Source: CAYRKQ01 sp964424985
GTDB taxonomy: Bacteria; Patescibacteriota; Saccharimonadia; Saccharimonadales; UBA7683
DNA length: 39,465 nucleotides
Direction of reading: 5' to 3'
Assembly (NCBI GenBank): GCA_964424985.1
Contig: CAYRKQ010000005.1
Span: 1 to 39,465, forward strand
Shown: piece after piece, positions 38,396 through 39,465 of the stretch
Layout: the number at the start of each line of letters is the position of its first letter
Position numbering within the stretch: position 1 is the first letter of the stretch
The notes under the pieces: model-generated
What the model saw: the letters and a program-made list of their open reading frames with translations, nothing else
Told to the model about the DNA's origin: nothing
Databases searched by the model: none
Position numbers and translations under genes: made by a program

Positions 38396-38511
38396 AAACC
38401 TGAATCTCAAAATCCCTCCGATGTCATCCCCGACTTGATCGGGGATCCAGTTATTTACTAGATTCTCAGTCAAGCTGAGAATGACAAACTAGGGTTTTGA
38501 GATTCAGGTTT
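38396..38511. repeat. MITE-like element with near-perfect terminal inverted repeats
   Basis: AAACCTGAATCTCAAAATCC at the left end is the reverse complement, with one mismatch, of the last 21 nt at the right (38491-38511). Inside lie two palindromic units: one with ATCCCCGA and TCGGGGAT arms and one GATTCTCAG/CTGAGAATGAC. The layout equals the element at 27691. There is no coding potential and no transposase within. Confidence 0.8.
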
Positions 38512-38513
38512 AG

Positions 38514-38559
38514 AAACATTAATACTTTTTTCACGATCGTGAACTTTTTGTTAATGTTT
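38514..38559. repeat. Nested palindrome
   Basis: AAACATTAA (38514-38522) and TTAATGTTT (38551-38559) flank the perfect 14-bp palindrome TTCACGATCGTGAA (38530-38543). The T-rich spacers on the two sides are similar (TACTTTT, CTTTTTG). It begins 2 bp after the MITE-like element. Confidence 0.75.
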
Positions 38560-38660
38560 TTGGATGGAGTAAGTTGGCGATTATGCTTTTGATGTCCATT
38601 ACTCTATTTGTGCCTGTTGATTTTTTACATCTGTTATGCTTTACTATTCTAGTCCCACTC

Positions 38661-38699
38661 AAGTTGAAAAAACAAAACGAAAGTGACTTTTTTCAACTT
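38661..38699. repeat. 12-bp perfect inverted repeat
   Basis: AAGTTGAAAAAA and TTTTTTCAACTT are perfect inverted repeats separated by 15 nt. It could be a terminator-like hairpin in either direction, but no gene ends near it. The stretch 38565-38740 otherwise shows no reading frame. Confidence 0.7.
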
Positions 38700-38741
38700 A
38701 GAAGGAAGAGGAAGTGCCGAAAATGAAGCTCTGCGCGCTTG

Positions 38742-38777
38742 CGCGTCAGAGCAAATCCAAGGCCTTGCTCTGACGCG
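38742..38777 (+). repeat. Perfect palindrome abutting tRNA-Lys
   Basis: CGCGTCAGAGCAA (38742-38754) and TTGCTCTGACGCG (38765-38777) form a perfect 13-bp stem around a 10-nt loop, and the right arm ends on the first base of tRNA-Lys. The segment just upstream (GCTCTGCGCGC) can also pair with the left arm, so alternative folding is possible. It mirrors the palindrome before tRNA-Arg. Confidence 0.8.
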
Positions 38778-38853
38778 GGCCAGTAGCTCAGTTGGTTAGA
38801 GCACGGGCCTTTTAAGCCCGGTGTCCTGGGTTCGAGCCCCAGCTGGCCCTCCA
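38777..38853 (+). tRNA. tRNA-Lys(UUU)
   Basis: Acceptor GGGCCAG/CTGGCCC, D-arm with AGCTCAGTTGG, anticodon stem CGGGC/GCCCG with the loop CTTTTAA (anticodon TTT), T-arm CTGGG-TTCGAGC-CCCAG, discriminator T and encoded CCA make a complete 77-nt tRNA. The start base is shared with the upstream palindrome. Its last 17 nt recur at 39007-39023. Confidence 0.96.
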
Positions 38854-38889
38854 ATTCATGAAGCCACCTTGTGTGGCTTTTTGAATTGG
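38851..38889 (+). terminator. tRNA-Lys terminator nested in a CCA-pairing stem
   Basis: AAGCCAC-CTTGT-GTGGCTT followed by TTT (38861-38882) is the inner terminator. CCAATTCA (38851-38858), which begins with the tRNA CCA, pairs perfectly with TGAATTGG (38882-38889) around it. tRNA-Arg shows the same arrangement with other bases. Confidence 0.7.
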
Positions 38890-38933
38890 ATAGCTTTCTT
38901 GCGGCTTGATCTCAGGGCGTACAAGGGAAGCTT

Positions 38934-39023
38934 GTGTCCTGGGGCTCGCTATTCAAAACAGCGCGCAGGAATATATTCCGAGCACTGCTGCAGAATATAT
39001 CTTATACCCCAGCTGGCCCTCCA
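38934..39023 (+). repeat. Interrupted copy of the tRNA-Lys 3' end
   Basis: GTGTCCTGGG (38934-38943) repeats the variable loop and T-stem 5' strand of tRNA-Lys. After 63 nt, CCCCAGCTGGCCCTCCA (39007-39023) repeats the T-stem 3' strand, acceptor 3' strand and CCA. The insert contains GGAATATATTCC. The total span of 90 nt equals that of the tRNA-Arg copy. Confidence 0.75.
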
Positions 39024-39029
39024 CGAATG

Positions 39030-39053
39030 AACCGTCCGTTTGGGCGGTTTTTT
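39030..39053 (+). terminator. Terminator after the tRNA-Lys 3' copy
   Basis: AACCGTCC-GTTT-GGGCGGTT with a following T-run is a good intrinsic terminator 6 nt after the duplicated CCA. It looks like the original terminator of tRNA-Lys, displaced downstream with the old 3' end. Confidence 0.75.
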
Positions 39054-39113
39054 CGTAACTGCAAAAACTATGCTTTTTGTTTTACACCACTAGTACTATA
39101 ATTAAGCGTAAGC

Positions 39114-39465
39114 ATGAAACATTCGCGGGATGGGTTTACGATTTCTGAAATTATAGTGACAATTATTGTAACTGGCATTATTGTGGCTGCCCTCTCCTCA
39201 CTTTTTATAGGCATCTCACGCTCACAGACTCAGGCAAATTATAAAGAAAGTGCTACCAGGGCTGCTCAGCGACAAATTGAATCGCTTAGAAACAATAACT
39301 ACGGTTCATTAGTCGTTGGTCAAGATATCAATTTCACTAATGAACTTTCACCAAAACTACCTCTTGGTAGCACCGGTACGGTTGTCGTTAGTAATGCGGC
39401 TGATGATTTAAAGCGCGTCGATGTAACAGTAACCTACCCGGATGGTAGTAAAACCCACAAAGTGG
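39114..39465 (+). CDS. Prepilin-like protein, 3' end beyond window
   Basis: The first 117 codons read MKHSRDGFTISEIIVTIIVT and continue with GIIVAALSSLF and a globular part of about 90 residues. The prepilin motif DG|FTISEIIVT has Glu5 and a short leader, so PilD processing is likely. The globular part does not resemble the major pilin and is more like a PulG/PilV-type minor pilin. TATAAT (39096-39101) lies about 12 nt upstream; a TAAGCGTAAGC motif lies between it and the ATG. The C-terminus is cut by the window edge. Confidence 0.8.
   Translation, partial: MKHSRDGFTISEIIVTIIVTGIIVAALSSLFIGISRSQTQANYKESATRAAQRQIESLRNNNYGSLVVGQDINFTNELSPKLPLGSTGTVVVSNAADDLKRVDVTVTYPDGSKTHKV

Noticed and set aside
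1..39465. Alternative genetic code with UGA as glycine
   Set aside because: UGA terminates tsaE at the expected length, and recognisable proteins lack in-frame UGA codons.

Overview
The window reads as chromosome of a Patescibacteria/CPR bacterium, most likely Saccharibacteria (TM7). I infer this from the compact gene set rather than from any rRNA: a Gram-positive-like envelope set (RNase Y, a possible xPxTG-anchored surface protein), a complete type IV pilus biogenesis operon, a ComEC uptake channel without its nuclease domain, a short TsaB, many tiny membrane proteins, and many genes whose -10 box lies only 6-8 nt before the start codon. UGA is a normal stop, so this is not the SR1/Gracilibacteria code. 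Four tRNA genes (Gly-UCC partial, Arg-UCU, Pro-UGG, Lys-UUU) all encode CCA.

Layout. 1-500: end of tRNA-Gly, heptamer repeats, tRNA-Arg and an interrupted copy of its 3' end. 0.5-7.4 kb (minus): a hypothetical gene, a membrane-anchored Clp-like ATPase with a small membrane partner, a VIT1/CCC1 metal transporter, a secreted subtilase, a candidate small RNA and a hypothetical gene. 7.5-9.7 kb (plus): tRNA-Pro, a 53-aa membrane protein, an ABC1/UbiB-type kinase and a 62-aa membrane protein. 10-14.5 kb (minus): a DUF4352-like lipo/membrane protein, a membrane protein, a degenerate histidine phosphatase, RNase Y with a structured leader and a surface protein. 14.5-21.7 kb (minus): tsaB-tsaE and the pilus genes pilO, pilN, pilM, major pilin, pilC, pilB. 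21.7-27.1 kb: PRC-barrel protein, recX, a membrane hydrolase, a yefM-yoeB toxin-antitoxin pair and a four-gene recA operon. 27.3-39.5 kb: orphan pilins, a PH-domain protein, ruvA-(deoxyribosyltransferase-like, SDR, cupin)-ruvB, a REP-type transposase, ruvC with an IMPase-like phosphatase, a lamin-tail-domain surface protein, yebC, ridA, comEC and tRNA-Lys with its own interrupted 3' copy.

How it fits together. The pili, ComEC, RecA, RecX and RuvABC would together give DNA uptake plus homologous recombination in a small-genome epibiont; the subtilase, sorting-signal protein and lamin-tail protein would sit on its surface. Non-coding DNA is rich in repeats: two copies of a ~200-bp element whose stems co-vary, palindromic GGATCC/GTCATCC elements (two inside a longer inverted-repeat element), REP-like direct repeats around the transposase, and tRNA 3'-end copies. 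The most novel signals are the two tRNA loci that share one architecture (upstream palindrome, complete tRNA, terminator nested in a CCA-pairing stem, then a copy of the T-arm and acceptor 3' strand split in the T-loop by about 63 nt), the co-varying repeat, and the frequency of apparently leaderless genes.
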